Assembly (NCBI RefSeq): GCF_000213175.1
Contig: NW_009799102.1
Coordinates: 3,495,249-3,559,248 of the forward strand
Reading direction: 5' to 3'
DNA: 64,000 nt
From: Neurospora tetrasperma FGSC 2508
Taxonomy: Eukaryota > Ascomycota > Sordariomycetes > Sordariales > Sordariaceae
Positions 36,175-47,298 of this stretch are shown here, piece by piece; the first letter of the stretch is position 1, and each line of letters begins with the position of its first letter. Below the pieces are notes generated by a model, which searched no databases, was not told the DNA's origin, and saw nothing but the letters and a program-made list of their open reading frames with translations. Position numbers and translations under genes: made by a program.

Positions 36175-38703
36175 AAGCACGTTGAGGGCGCGAGGTGAGG
36201 TGAGAGGGCGGTGTTATGATTGTCTTGTTGTCAAGAAAGCATGTCGTTGCGTTATGGGGCGGGTCACGTTTTGTCGTCGGGAATTGGTGGCAACCACACT
36301 CCAAGGATCCTAATTTCATGTATGACATTCTGCCTGGGATTTATACCTGGCGTTTCCGAGGCGTTATACTACCCAATTTTGTGTTTCAAGTGCCAGAATC
36401 AGGCTATGAAAAAAGTGTCAACAACCATCCCGTTGTTATGGCCCTTACGTGTTGTTCAATTATTCGGATAAAAAAATGTTGGAGCCAACACCAAAGCGAA
36501 GTGGCGGACTTGATAGCTAGGTATGAAGGGAGAGTCGCAGGGAGGATGTAATTTTGGATAAACACAGATAATAGGGGCAACTGGAGACAACCAAAACACA
36601 AGAGTGTGGACTGTGCGTGATTGATTCGATCGATTGGCAGACCTCTCTTGTCACCAACAACCAACAATAGCCAAAACAGTGCAAGACCTGACGAGGTCAT
36701 GAACGAAAATGGAAAAGTAAGAGAAAAAAAAGAAAAAGAAAAAAAAACATACAACACCAGGGATTCGCTGGTCGTCACCGACCCAACTACTAGTCTGGCC
36801 CTCACTAAGCTTGTGTATGGGAGTGGGAAGGATAGGAAACGGGTCTTTTAATTACGTGGTAGGGTCAAAAAACTAAACCACCACCTCCCATATCTATATC
36901 GTTCGGACGGAGGCATTATAGTAAGTAGGGAGGCGGCGCTAAGAGAATAAATATAATTAGGCGGATTACGAGAAAAATTAACCGTCCTAATACTATGGTT
37001 AGATCTTTTATACGCGTAATACCAAGATTGCACTCGGTTAGAAGACTATTCCTGATTAGTTCCTAATACTCCTCGGCCCAGTTATATATATATAGTTAGT
37101 CGCCGAGTCCAATAAGAGCGTAGTAAGGGAATCTCTCGCTCTTGTCTTATTGGATCGCGGTTTGGGGATCCACTACAACAAACTGATCACGATGGACCTC
37201 CTTCATGTACCTGCCTTAACCTACCTTCTTCATCTGCATACATTAGCCTACCTCTTCCCTTCCATCCTGGCGTGTCATAACCATGATGGTTGGCTTGCAA
37301 CACACTGCCGGCACAGCCGCCAACACCTTTGTAGACGAGTCGATTGGCGGAGAGAGCTGCATGCCAGGGCTGCGAAACAGGGTGACGGCAGCCTTGAGAG
37401 CGACAAGCCAACCACAGCTCGAGGATCAGAAGCCGGCAGCTAGGGTAGGATAGCTTTAAGCCTGGGTGGGAGTCCGTGTCAACACCCTCACCCCCCTGGC
37501 ATACTTGCATGGGGCTTGGCTCGAAGCGAGGCTCGAAGCCTTGATATCAAAACAAACGCTACCCGAAGTGAACGCTCTGATTGCCTTTTTGGCATGTCCT
37601 CCATTGCAGCATCAAAGCTGCATTTGATCCTTGAAAGACGAAACGTTGATGTGGCACGCTGAAATCAGGCTTAATGCCAGGTGCAGCGCTACGAAGATCC
37701 TCCACCTTTCCGCCGCTAGAGGGTGTGCAATGGCCAAATTTCTCCTGGTATCTTGCACGGAAGCCCTCACAACTATGATAAGCGCCGTAGCACTGAGCGG
37801 CTGCTGCTTGGAGGAGGGAGGTGGGTGTTAGCTAAATGTCTGGTATTTGTGCAAGTTCGTCAGGCAAGGCAGAATACGAGCCTGTCTGCCGCGTTGACAA
37901 GATGGAGAGAGGAAGAGCAAGTTAGAGGAAGAGGGAGGAAGAGGGAGGAAGAAGATAGGGGGTTGAAGGCAGGGGAAGCAAGGGACCAGTTTGAGGCCAA
38001 TCAGCGTTCCAAATCGAGAGCCTTCCCCGAGACGGTTACGGGTGATTGTCAAGGATGGTAAGTCGCCGGAGAAGGTGTTTTCCGAATGAAACAGAAAGGA
38101 GAGAGAAACCCAGATCACCCAGACAAGGCAGCAAGGATGCTTGTCGTCAGATCCCTATCCCAAGTTGTGTCGATGCCAATGCAACTTGTTCAGCCGACTT
38201 CATGTCTCTCCCGACAGCGCAACCATCCAATATCTGCGAGCGTCTGCATGACAACCACCGCAGATGATAGCAGTGGCACGGTATGGATAACCGAAAGGGC
38301 TTTTTAGATGCCAATCCACCATGGTCGAAGACGTCGTACTTCATCCAGTATGGAGTGATAGGTGAAGAGAGTTTCTTCATGGATTGTGTTTCAAGACATC
38401 CCCCGATTTTTGGTTGCCTTATTCTCGCATTCACGTCCTATCCTTGTATCATTAGACTTGGACATGTTAGTTGTCAACTCTTCACGACCCTTATAGGAAC
38501 GGACATCACACCACTCCACGCATATTCGTTCTCCTCTTCCGACTTTTGGACCCGAATTCAATCCCGATCACGTACCTATAGTTGATAGATTCTTTAACAT
38601 TTTAGAAACGAAGCCATATACACGACATCCAAGAGACCAGAATTCAGCACCAGCCTCAATGGATTAGACTAACCCCGTTCACCTATCTCATCCGCAATGC
38701 AAA
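36175..38703. other. Core-to-accessory transition, no gene
   Basis: Up to about 36,850 the sequence looks like the 3' flank of SIT4. From about 36,890 it turns AT-richer with hairpins and no coding frame. Frames at 36404-36805, 37723-38061 and 38283-38585 lack domains. It includes the stem at 37108-37154. Confidence 0.45.
37108..37154. repeat. Imperfect hairpin
   Basis: TCCAATAAGAGCG at 37108-37120 is matched by its reverse complement at 37137-37154 (CGCTCTTGTCTTATTGGA) with a 5-nt bulge and a 16-nt loop. It may be the end of a small element; no partner was found. Confidence 0.6.
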
Positions 38704-39699
38704 ATGGATTTTCTGGCTCAATACTACGCTAGGCTCTCCTTAGCGGATATGGATGCGGACAAAAAGTCTCCCATTCCTGCAACTGCCCTTTCCACTATCA
38801 CGGTTACACCTGAAGCGCTAACGTCAATCATATTCTAAGGACTATTTCTCATGATAGAAGTTGACGCTGCGGAGGACCCGGCAATGTCGAAAGAGACCTT
38901 GGTACGCAGACTCTTTCCCCCAACTAAAAAACTGACAGAGGTCTAATTCCAATGAGGTATACAGGAGCAGCGCTGGACGAGTCTAACCCAAGACGAGAAG
39001 TTTTTCAATAATGTCGACTGGAAGCCAGTCGCCCTCATACCGTCCGCCGGGTACGAGAGGAAGATCTGCTTCCTGGGGTGCGAGAGCCTCGCCTTCCAGA
39101 ATCCCAGCGGCAAAGCCATCTGGGCAACCAAAGGCGATGGGGAGATGATCGTCCCCGCGAACGTGGCAGTCTACCTGATTCGGGGGAAGTGGAAGTATGC
39201 TGCTGCAATGCCGTTGTCGTCGATGTTAGCTTAAATGTTACTCGCGTTTAGGGTTGTGAAGAGTCGCTCTGCGATCTGGAGCCCTCGTGCGAATTCGAGA
39301 CAGAGACGCAGGGTACCGTAGCGTGGCTGGTGGGTCGTATGTACTTCTATCGTAATGCAGTCCGCCTCCGCCGGATCTGCGTTCGCTGGATATGACGGAT
39401 AACAAGGAAATCCAAGGAGAGACACAGTTGGCACCAGGTGATGGGCGCGATTTTGGTGAGGTAGGAACATGCGTCCCCGAATAAGCAACTGAAAGTCCAT
39501 AACAGTCACGCCCGTCTAACCCTGATTTCCTCTAGATCATGAACAGGGCAATGAACCACCTGGACGCCTTATCGCGCTTCTCCAGGAGGAGCTGGAGAGA
39601 TTAAGCAGCAAGAACGAACTTATCGAGGATATCGAAGAGACGGATGAGGCACTATCGAACCTCAGTCTCGACAATAGGAAGTCCGGGTGCCGTCTCTAA
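38704..39699 (+). pseudogene. Decayed multi-exon gene beside the FunK1 kinase
   Basis: From the ATG at 38704 (MDFLAQYYARLSLADMDADK) one frame stays coding-like to about 39233, including WKPVALIPSAGYERKICFLG and GDGEMIVPANVAVYLIRGKW, but is crossed by three stops of the C-to-T kind (TAA, TAA, TGA). Further on, a splice pair is plausible (donor GTGAGG near 39456, acceptor CTAACCCTGATTTCCTCTAG ending at 39534). The last exon then reads LIALLQEELERLSSKNELIE and stops at 39697-39699. The family is not recognised. It converges on the kinase gene, 272 bp away. Decay by RIP is inferred from the type of the stops. Confidence 0.45.
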
Positions 39700-39971
39700 G
39701 GATGTCAAAACGAAGTTTTCTGAAGATGTCTGGTAGTATTTAGAGTTAGTTTCTTGGATGGATATAGAGAAAGCAAGACGTATATTCTATATATACCTAA
39801 GTATTAAATACTTCGCCCGTGGGCATTAGACGTCAAAACCCGGCCCCATTTCTTGAATGACTTTGGTGTTTAATGCTATTCCAATCGGCATTTTGGTTGA
39901 GCTGGGCAAGTGAGGAGGAGCTGGAAGCCGTGCACGCAAATCACTATATATATTTCGCTCTACTAATTATA

Positions 39972-42416
39972 CTAATTCGCGAAGCTATCTCTCCGTAATA
40001 CCTTTGGATCCTCTCGGGCTTTCTCAAGAATCCCCTTCATCCGATCATATAATCCCTCGTCCTCTTTTTTCCACCTCCCACCGTTCGGAAATACTTCTCT
40101 CCGTAGTTTGTTGACCCAAGGTATCAACGGCTGGTAGTATAACGTGAAGTTTTCTTGTGCGGATTTGATGAAATCTCCTTCATCATCCACTTTCGCCTTC
40201 TTCAAGTCTGCCAACATTACCGGGCGGATATAATTCCATTGGTCAAACTCTTCAACAACCCTGCTCTCGTTTGGCCCGTTGTAGTGGACGCAGATCCAGA
40301 ATAGGACCCAAAAGAATGATTCGAGATCGTGCATGAAGGAATGTTGTTCGCCCAGAAGGACCCCAATTGCCATGAACGCCCTGGTGCCGGTCATGCCCTT
40401 TGCTCCGGAGGCACTTTCTCGTTCCTTTCTAACAGCAAGGTCTAGGTCGATTAAGAATGAAGGCCAGGAAGGGTTATTGTCGTCCTCATTGATCATGAGG
40501 TTGTTGATGGAGATGTCTCTGTGAAGGAGGCCGGCCTTTCTCCATAGGGACTCGTATCCGTCAATACAGCCCTCCAACGCAGCAAGTAGGGCCGCTCGGG
40601 AGCTTGCCTTATAGATGGGTCGTCCATAGTCGCGAACAATAACTCGCCGATGTACCCGATTTGGCGGCGCATCACTGCTAGCCTGGGTCGTACAGGATCG
40701 CTTACCGGAGGGTAAAGCGGCATCGGTTTGGCTAGATGACCGTTTCTTGCCAGCCATGCTAGTACTGCGGCCTTTGCGCGAGGCACTGGCTATAACTGTC
40801 CTGGTCGGCGGCGTCGAGTGTTCCGGCCTATAGTTCTTCGCCGTACTAACATCTATTCCTCCCCGAACATTGCTTCGGACATCGTCATCGGTTCCGCGCA
40901 CCTGGACCGTCTCGTGGTGATAGTATCGAGCTACGTTCACTACCCCTTTATCGGTCGCGTCTCGCAGTAGCTCCCCTTCCTCGTTGCGCTCAGGGTACTG
41001 CCAGGAATCCTTGATGACTAGTAGCGTCTGCGGGTCTCCCTCGGGATGGGCTTTCCAGCAGGTCGTTGCCCGGCCGGATATACAACGTGCGCGTAGCATC
41101 ACTTTATTAATGATGAGCCGCTCTAGTGAGCCATTCCTCTTGATCTGGACGACCCGCTTGTCCTCCTCTTTTATAATGGATGGATCGAACCCGAGCTCCT
41201 CCTCGCTCATCCAGAGAAACGCGAGGACCGTTGATACGAACTCTAAGCCCTCCGTGTTGATATCGAACTGTTTGGATGCGATGGCCCCGAGCCGATCAAA
41301 CTCCCATATCCTCATGAATGATCCACAGATGGTAAATCCCAAGACGAAGCGACGACTGTCCTGCGTGTCTTGAGCAGCGAACACTTCCCTCGCGTACTTC
41401 CCGAGATCGAGCCACGCGTTTGACGCTATATCGGCCGAACGATTGCTCTTCAGCTCGCCCGGTACGAGGACATGCGACCAGTTCCATTGAGTATCCTTTC
41501 CACCCTTTGAGTCATCTACGAAGCCGACGTCCAATTTGCGTTCCGCTATCGAGCCGAGGATCCGTTTGTTGGGTTGTACCAGCAGCCTTCGTCGCGGCGT
41601 CTGTGTCCGATTCGGATTGTACTCTTCTGCAAACATTGCCAGTTTCTCGCTCAATTCTACAAACCAGTCCAAAACACGCTCCTGGTTCGCATCTGTCGGC
41701 CACCCGCACCAACCATTACGGAAGAGTGGTTCGCTGCCTTCCGTGCACTTGTTGAAGACGGCCTCTGATGCTGTCTTAAGACCCGCCACCCCACCGAAAA
41801 AGATGTCATGGAAGTTAGGAAGGTCGACGTACATAGCGCCGAGCTCATCCTTGAGGACCATGTCCATATGCTTGCGATATTCGGAGGAGTTTGCAAAGCT
41901 GTTCGTATTGAAAGACTTCGGAGTTTGAAGAAAGGAAAATGCTGTCGGTCGGGGAGGCGGGGTGGCTTCGGTAACGGCACAGTACACTTGGCGCCAGATC
42001 TTATCGTCGGGCTTGTTGGTGAGGACTGCATTGAAAAGTGGTTCAAATTGGTCCGAGTCGAAGTTGTCCACGTCGTCGGAGTCGAGGGCGGGTAGGCGTC
42101 TCAACAGATCGATTCGAAGGGTGCCACTGCCCGTATTCGAACGTAGAAGACGAGTAATAGGGAGGGTTTGGAGTGTGTCCAGAAGACTAAACGCAAGACC
42201 CCGCAAATCTAAACAGTGGTTAGATGGGCATCTCGGCAACGTGGGCCTGTCTCCCTCACCTTTGACACCTTGTGGGCCCAGCTTACGGAGCGCGTCTGGC
42301 GTAGGAAAGGAGATGCCCCTGTCTTTACAGACTGATTCGAACGCAGCACGGAAGGCATCTAGGCCTGTGCCGATGGGATGTTCTCGGATGATCTCTGACT
42401 GAGGTCGATCCGTCAT
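39972..42416 (-). CDS. FunK1-type fungal protein kinase
   Basis: Two exons, complement(join(39972..42208, 42260..42416)), 797 aa. The 51-bp intron (donor GTGAGG, branch CTAAC, acceptor TTTAG) is a multiple of three and has no stop, so the frame is also open unspliced. The C-terminal half is the fungal-specific kinase domain: catalytic loop HRDISINNLM at about 615-624 (Asp617, Asn622), metal loop IDLDLA at about 639-644 in place of DFG, as is usual in FunK1, then TGTRAFMAIGVLLGEQHSFM and HDLESFFWVLFWICVHY. The N-terminal half (TGLDAFRAAFESVCKDRGIS onward) is the usual long FunK1 leader, with a basic Ser-rich linker (SRKGRSTSMAGKKRSSSQ). FunK1 kinases are expanded in many fungi and of mostly unknown role. 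No stops or frameshifts, unlike its neighbours, so it looks functional. Confidence 0.88.
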   Translation of the reverse strand: MTDRPQSEIIREHPIGTGLDAFRAAFESVCKDRGISFPTPDALRKLGPQGVKGEGDRPTLPRCPSNHCLDLRGLAFSLLDTLQTLPITRLLRSNTGSGTLRIDLLRRLPALDSDDVDNFDSDQFEPLFNAVLTNKPDDKIWRQVYCAVTEATPPPRPTAFSFLQTPKSFNTNSFANSSEYRKHMDMVLKDELGAMYVDLPNFHDIFFGGVAGLKTASEAVFNKCTEGSEPLFRNGWCGWPTDANQERVLDWFVELSEKLAMFAEEYNPNRTQTPRRRLLVQPNKRILGSIAERKLDVGFVDDSKGGKDTQWNWSHVLVPGELKSNRSADIASNAWLDLGKYAREVFAAQDTQDSRRFVLGFTICGSFMRIWEFDRLGAIASKQFDINTEGLEFVSTVLAFLWMSEEELGFDPSIIKEEDKRVVQIKRNGSLERLIINKVMLRARCISGRATTCWKAHPEGDPQTLLVIKDSWQYPERNEEGELLRDATDKGVVNVARYYHHETVQVRGTDDDVRSNVRGGIDVSTAKNYRPEHSTPPTRTVIASASRKGRSTSMAGKKRSSSQTDAALPSGKRSCTTQASSDAPPNRVHRRVIVRDYGRPIYKASSRAALLAALEGCIDGYESLWRKAGLLHRDISINNLMINEDDNNPSWPSFLIDLDLAVRKERESASGAKGMTGTRAFMAIGVLLGEQHSFMHDLESFFWVLFWICVHYNGPNESRVVEEFDQWNYIRPVMLADLKKAKVDDEGDFIKSAQENFTLYYQPLIPWVNKLRREVFPNGGRWKKEDEGLYDRMKGILEKAREDPKVLRRDSFAN

Positions 42417-43179
42417 GGCGATGGTGATGATGTTCTTGAGACGCGGCTATGGAAGGGGCCGAAGTGTCGCGTTTCGTGAAATGTCGCGTCTAGTCTTAGT
42501 ACGTGGTCAACTGTCAGATTAACGGACGGTTGAGAAGTTGGGAACAATAAGTAGGCTAGGAAAATAATCAATTGGCGGCTTGGTTGGAGAAGGTAAAATG
42601 GGATAATAATTGTATTCGCCAAAAGTAGTTTGAAGGGGAGAAGAAGACAAGAATACAAGGGAGCCTTGCACGGAGTGTTCGAAGGCTCCATAATGCACGT
42701 GACTTAAAGGGTGGGTTACAAACGAAAGAGTGGCTAGGGTAGCCAGGTGACGGCCTAGATTCAGAGAGAAGAGTGGGGCCCACATACGGATGAACGTTGA
42801 CCTGTTTACAAAGCTGTAGGCGTTTACTAGCGGGGTTTAGCATTTGGGCTAGAATGTTTATTGGCGGGCATTAGATTTTACCAAGCGATGAATAGTTGGA
42901 CCAATAAAGTAGGGCAAGGTAGGTAAATAAAGTAGGTAGTGTCATGGCATGGCTGGACAGGCTCCCAGAGCACTGGCCACTGGGCAATGGGGTGCACTAT
43001 GGCACATCGGATGGAAATGAGGCTTATGTTCTTATCGATAGACCTTATGGATTGGGAAGGCGGCGACGCCTGGCAGAACCGACTTATATGTCCGGATTCA
43101 CGATGCCAGCGTTTGTTTACTTTCCCCTTCCTTCTTTACACTTAATATTACTTTGATTTGTGGCTTCTAGTCTTGCTGA
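42417..43179. other. 5' side of FunK1, then unique or repeat DNA
   Basis: Upstream region of the kinase, moderately AT-rich, with no coding frame. GTAGG blocks lie at 42905-42935. The right end may already be part of an LTR-type sequence that family A interrupts at 43180. Confidence 0.4.
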
Positions 43180-43352
43180 TATCACGGGTGGACTCGACGT
43201 TAGGTATGGATATGGATATGTGTAGTTGTACGAGGAGAGGAGGAAGGAAGTGGTGTGCCAGCCAGGCCTTATATAGAGGGCAAGGCTAGGCACGCACAAC
43301 GTACATGGCACGTAGTCACGTGCTGTACCCATCACAGGCTAATCCTGTGATA
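43180..43352. mobile_element. Short LTR-like element, family A, copy 1 (fossil)
   Basis: 173 bp starting TATCAC and ending GTGATA, flanked by a perfect 5-bp target duplication GCTGA (43175-43179 and 43353-43357). It carries a TATATA box and a purine-rich strand, and shares an inner block (GGATATG.GTAGTTGTA then AGGAGAGGAG) with copies at 44829 and 63730. No coding capacity. Ends and duplication fit a solo LTR of a small (TRIM-like) element, or a MITE. Confidence 0.7.
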
Positions 43353-45480
43353 GCTGATGCCGGATAGGCTCGCTTTGATAGATAACCGTCATGACCATTA
43401 GGGTCATGACTGGGCATGCTGACTAAGCCAGGCCCGCGGCAGGCACCCTGCCTGCCGGGCTGGCGGCATTCACATACGCGGCCTGGTCCCGCAGGTGCTT
43501 GCAAGTCACTAGCCCACCCTAGATTAGATAAGGAAGCGACCCGCGACTGGGTTTATAATCCCAGTCGCTGGTGTAGGCTCCCGAGCCTCCACCTTCTTGC
43601 TTGATCATCAATATTTACTACTTTACAACGACCCTATCTGGCCATTGCCAACACTTGCAGTCTATCTCTTGTAGGATCACGCTTTCACAGGTAGGTTAAA
43701 GTAAATAAGTAAAAAGTTAGGTACGTGTATACTTTAAGTAGAGTTGCAAGCTGCTGGCTTAGGATCTTTAGAGCTATAATTGGCTCGTCGAACCCGCCTA
43801 CTCTATAAATAATGTCCTATTTCATAGCCTTGACCAGTTCCCCTATATATAGTTCTCAGCTAATTGATAAGAATTGCCCTATATCCTAGTACCTAAATAG
43901 GACGGTCTAATCTATCCACTTAGTGGTGGCGTTTATTATTACTAGTAGAAGTAATATTTATAAGTTTACTAAGCCTGTTTATTAGTCCGAACTGAATAAA
44001 AGGCTAGGCACCCTTAATACTAAATTCTTTACTTCGCTCTTTTTACATTAATACTATCTTCCCATCTTTCCACCATATATAACTATCGTTCTTTCTTCCG
44101 TTCTTAGTTCCAGCCGTTTCAAAATAGAGGTACTTAAGAGCAAAATCGAATTGATTAAACTTCAAATCCAATACCTTTGTAATTTTACTGAAACCAATTT
44201 GCAATCTACTCCCTCTTCTTCTTCTACTCCCTCTTCTTTCTCCACTCAAACCGACGTTATCTTTAGCGCTATCCAATAAGTTCTTAAGGTTGTAAATTGC
44301 ATTAATAACAAGCTTAACGAATTAGCAACTATATCCTCAATATCCCTATCGATACTATACTCAACTGATACTACCGGTCTTTATCCTACCCTAACTCTTA
44401 AATATTATACCTTCAAACTATTAATTAAAGACGACTTCGGACCCAACCTTATCACTAAGCTTGGCAAATTCGAAAGAAATCCCTATTTTTATAGGAAAGT
44501 CTGCATATCTATCGCAGATTTGGGAATTAATTGGAGAGAGTTTGCTAAACGAGCTTGACTATTTCCAGATTATGTGCAATACGCGGTCCAATACGAACAG
44601 GACAATGACGGATTTTTACAACTATACTTTAGTTACTTGAAAATACTAACTTCTATTAATTTCGATTTCGACCTCAACCCGCTTATAAATTACGAGGCTA
44701 AGTAATTCTATTAGGACACTATTGAATCTTTTCCTCAAAATACTATAGGCTACTACGTCAGCTTCTTTAAAACCTCCAGAATACTATTTATATTACTTTT
44801 TATATCCGGCGTACTTTTAATATTCAGCTATCACGGGGCAAGGCGATTGATAGGGAGTAGGTTGGATATGCGTAGTTGTATAAGGAGAGGAGAAGAGAGG
44901 TGTGCGTAGATCTGGTGATATGGGGCAAGGCACGAAGGCTATGCCCAGAGCCGGGACCAGCGCACGTGCACATGCACGTGATGTGCTAGGCACAGTCACA
45001 GGTAATCCTGTAACATCAGCAACCTCCCTAGAATTAATACCTTGTATATGTATATAGGCGAGCGTAGCTCAGAAACTGCTTTCCATTGTGAGGATACCTA
45101 TTTACGCTTTTATAATTTGAATATCTATAGGTGGAAGCTCTAGATAATAATCAACCCAGATAATACCACTAAATTCAAGAGGATATTTGCGACTAGATTT
45201 CCACTCTACAAATACGATTAGTCCGTACAGTATTTAAATATCATAGTAAGCCCAAAGAAACTCTACTAAGAAGGAATTAAATTCAATATTACTCGCGCTA
45301 ACCCCGGTGACCTAATTATAATATGACTATAATAATATTATACAATTCTTAATTAAACCCCGTCTTTTACTATTACAACCAATTATACCCTACTTAGTGA
45401 GCAAGCAATTCCACCTGGGTAGGTTGTTTATCCGCAAGACGGGTTGTATAGTCTATCTTATAACAACCTCGAGAAGTTTT
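43353..45480 (+). mobile_element. LTR-retrotransposon-like fossil with gag-like region
   Basis: About 43,380-43,690 looks like an LTR: a GC-rich 5' part, a TTTATAAT box near 43550, a pyrimidine-rich leader and an end at TTTCACA. From about 44,050 a reading frame with gag-like character (for example FERNPYFYRKVCISIADLGI) can be followed in pieces to about 45,300. It is old, AT-rich and broken in many places (more than five), and is itself interrupted by family A at 44829-45015. Ty3/Gypsy-type is a guess; no pol domain is seen. Confidence 0.33.
44829..45015. mobile_element. Short LTR-like element, family A, copy 2 (fossil)
   Basis: 187 bp, TATCACGGGGCAAGG to CCTGTAACA, with a 5-bp duplication TCAGC (44824-44828 and 45016-45020). 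Nearly full-length relative of the copy at 63730 in opposite orientation. It is inserted in the gag-like fossil and so is younger than it. Confidence 0.75.
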
Positions 45481-45559
45481 CCGATAACCCTCCAATGAAG
45501 AAACGGAAATCAAACGCTACCCTTCCACTACACAGCAAAAAGGCAAAAAGTTCATTAGT

Positions 45560-46680
45560 CTCGAGGTATTAGCAATATTGCTAGCAATAATAATATTAAA
45601 CCGAGGTACTATTAAGATAATGAGCAGCAGGATGAGCAGTAGGATGAGCAGTAGGATGAGCAGCAGGATAAGCAGTAGGATGAGTAGCAGGATGAGCAGC
45701 AGGATGAGCAGCACGATCAACAGCAGGAACAAGACGATAATCAGGAGGATAAGGAGGAGGATAATGAGGAGGATAATGAGGAGGATAATGAGGAGGATAA
45801 TGAGGAGGAAGATGAGGAGGAAGATGAGGAGGAGGAGGAGGAGGAGGACGACGACGACGAGGAGGAGGAGGATGATCACCAACATAATCAGGAGCACGAC
45901 GAACAGCAGCACCAAGCGCAGTACAACCACCAAAAGCATGGTAATAACGAGAATGGCAATCAGAACAGCGACAATGACACTGATGCCGATACCGATATCG
46001 AATTAGGTCGTCAACTTGCAAGCCTAACGATAGATAACAGTGCGATCTTGCGGTTCATGTCAATCGTATACGCTTGGGACAGTACGGACGATACATTGAA
46101 AAGCTCGTTCGCCTCGAAAAAGCCTACGGACGAATTGCCAACTATTAAGCACTACGATAATCTACGACGAAAAGCACAAAATCTCTCGATTTTGTACACC
46201 GTTTTGGGCATATCAGCCAGTTTTCGGCTTTCCAAAGTCATGAAAGAAGATTAGCATCGACATCGAGCAGGCGGAAGTTGTATAACAGCTGTGTTAGAAG
46301 CTCGTGGCATCGAAGATACTCCTAAAGCGCGGAAGGCATTCGCGAGGGAAATATCTGAGGCTCGGAAGATCATGAAGATAGTAGAAGGATACGAAGGGCT
46401 TCTCTGCTTTTTACCCCTTGGGTTTGGTAGTGGGTTCACGTTAAAAGCTTTGACGAGATTTTCGAACAAAGACCTCGGAACCTTCCGTGCCACCATTGCT
46501 CGGCATGAAAGCCTAATGTTGTTGTGTGAGGTGGGCAATGAGTTTCTACTCTCTGTTTAGGGTGAAGGAGAGTTTAAAGAAAGATTGTTCCAAAGGAGAC
46601 GGCTTGGCGAACTGGAAAACCTACCTAAAGAAGAACTAATTAAGCTTCTAATACCTATTTAGTCCGAGGATAGTATATAG
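45560..46680 (+). pseudogene. Decayed gene with acidic Gln/Asp/Glu-rich tract
   Basis: One frame contains a tract of QQDEQ-type units, then EEDN and EEEDEEE units (45,600-45,890), then ordinary-looking protein: LGRQLASLTIDNSAILRFMS, LRRKAQNLSILYTVLG, and after a stop in the same frame, ARKAFAREISEARKIMKIVE and RFSNKDLGTFRATIARHESL to about 46,560. Several stops cut the frame, most where Gln would be expected from the repeat, which fits C-to-T decay. The long frames on the other strand and in other phases here are artefacts of the triplet repeat. No family recognised. Confidence 0.45.
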
Positions 46681-46778
46681 GGTAGTCTTATAAGGCTGGA
46701 CATTGCGTTCAAAATAAATACTATCAACCGTAGCTGTATAATTTTTTTTTCTGCCAGTTTTTGTTCTTAATCAAGTCC

Positions 46779-46870
46779 CCCGTGATACAGAGAGCGGGAC
46801 TCGAATCCCGAACACGCAAATCAACACTGCGAATCTTGTAGGATAGATGTCATAAACACCATCGCGTACG
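46779..46870 (-). pseudogene. Degenerate tRNA-like sequence (Leu-type?)
   Basis: The minus strand has a T-arm-like TCGGGATTCGAGTCCCG preceded by CGCA...TGCG, which could be a long variable arm, and a possible anticodon loop containing CAA. The acceptor ends do not pair and the T-stem is imperfect, so I read it as a dead tRNA or tRNA-derived scrap. Confidence 0.3.
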
Positions 46871-47298
46871 GTAATGAAAAGATGCCCAGGATGTGCTTGG
46901 TTGTGTTCGCCTTCTAGTGGAACCAATCCAGCTCCAACTTGGACGTTCGCTTGACCCGTTTCCTATCCTTCCCACTCCCATAGACATGCAGACATATCGG
47001 AAGCCGATAGTCCATTTATTGAAGTGTCGGGTGCATAGGCTGATCAAGGGTCTGATATTAATGTCGTCAACTGTTGGAAGTGCAACCAAGGCTTTGATGA
47101 CCGAAAAACCCTGATGGCTCATGTGCTGTCAAACATCTGCAACCCGGGGAGAAAGAAGCCGATGCTAACGTCAAAACCAAAGTCTTGTGAAATGGATTCG
47201 CCCAAACCCCATACGCTGCTATTTAAGCTTCCCACGGCCTTTGCATATCTTTGACAGACTTCCTCGACCACTTGATCAAAACCACCGAGCTATTTACC

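Noticed and set aside
43180-43352. Family A first considered as a MITE with terminal inverted repeats
   Set aside because: Kept as LTR-like instead: 4-5-bp duplications, near TG..CA-type ends, a TATA box and a pyrimidine-rich 3' part fit a small solo LTR better, though a MITE is not excluded.
45517-45939. 140-aa Leu/Ile-rich minus frame and 142-aa Arg/Met-rich plus frame
   Set aside because: Both arise from the GAG/CAG-type triplet repeat read in other phases; no amphipathic or domain logic.
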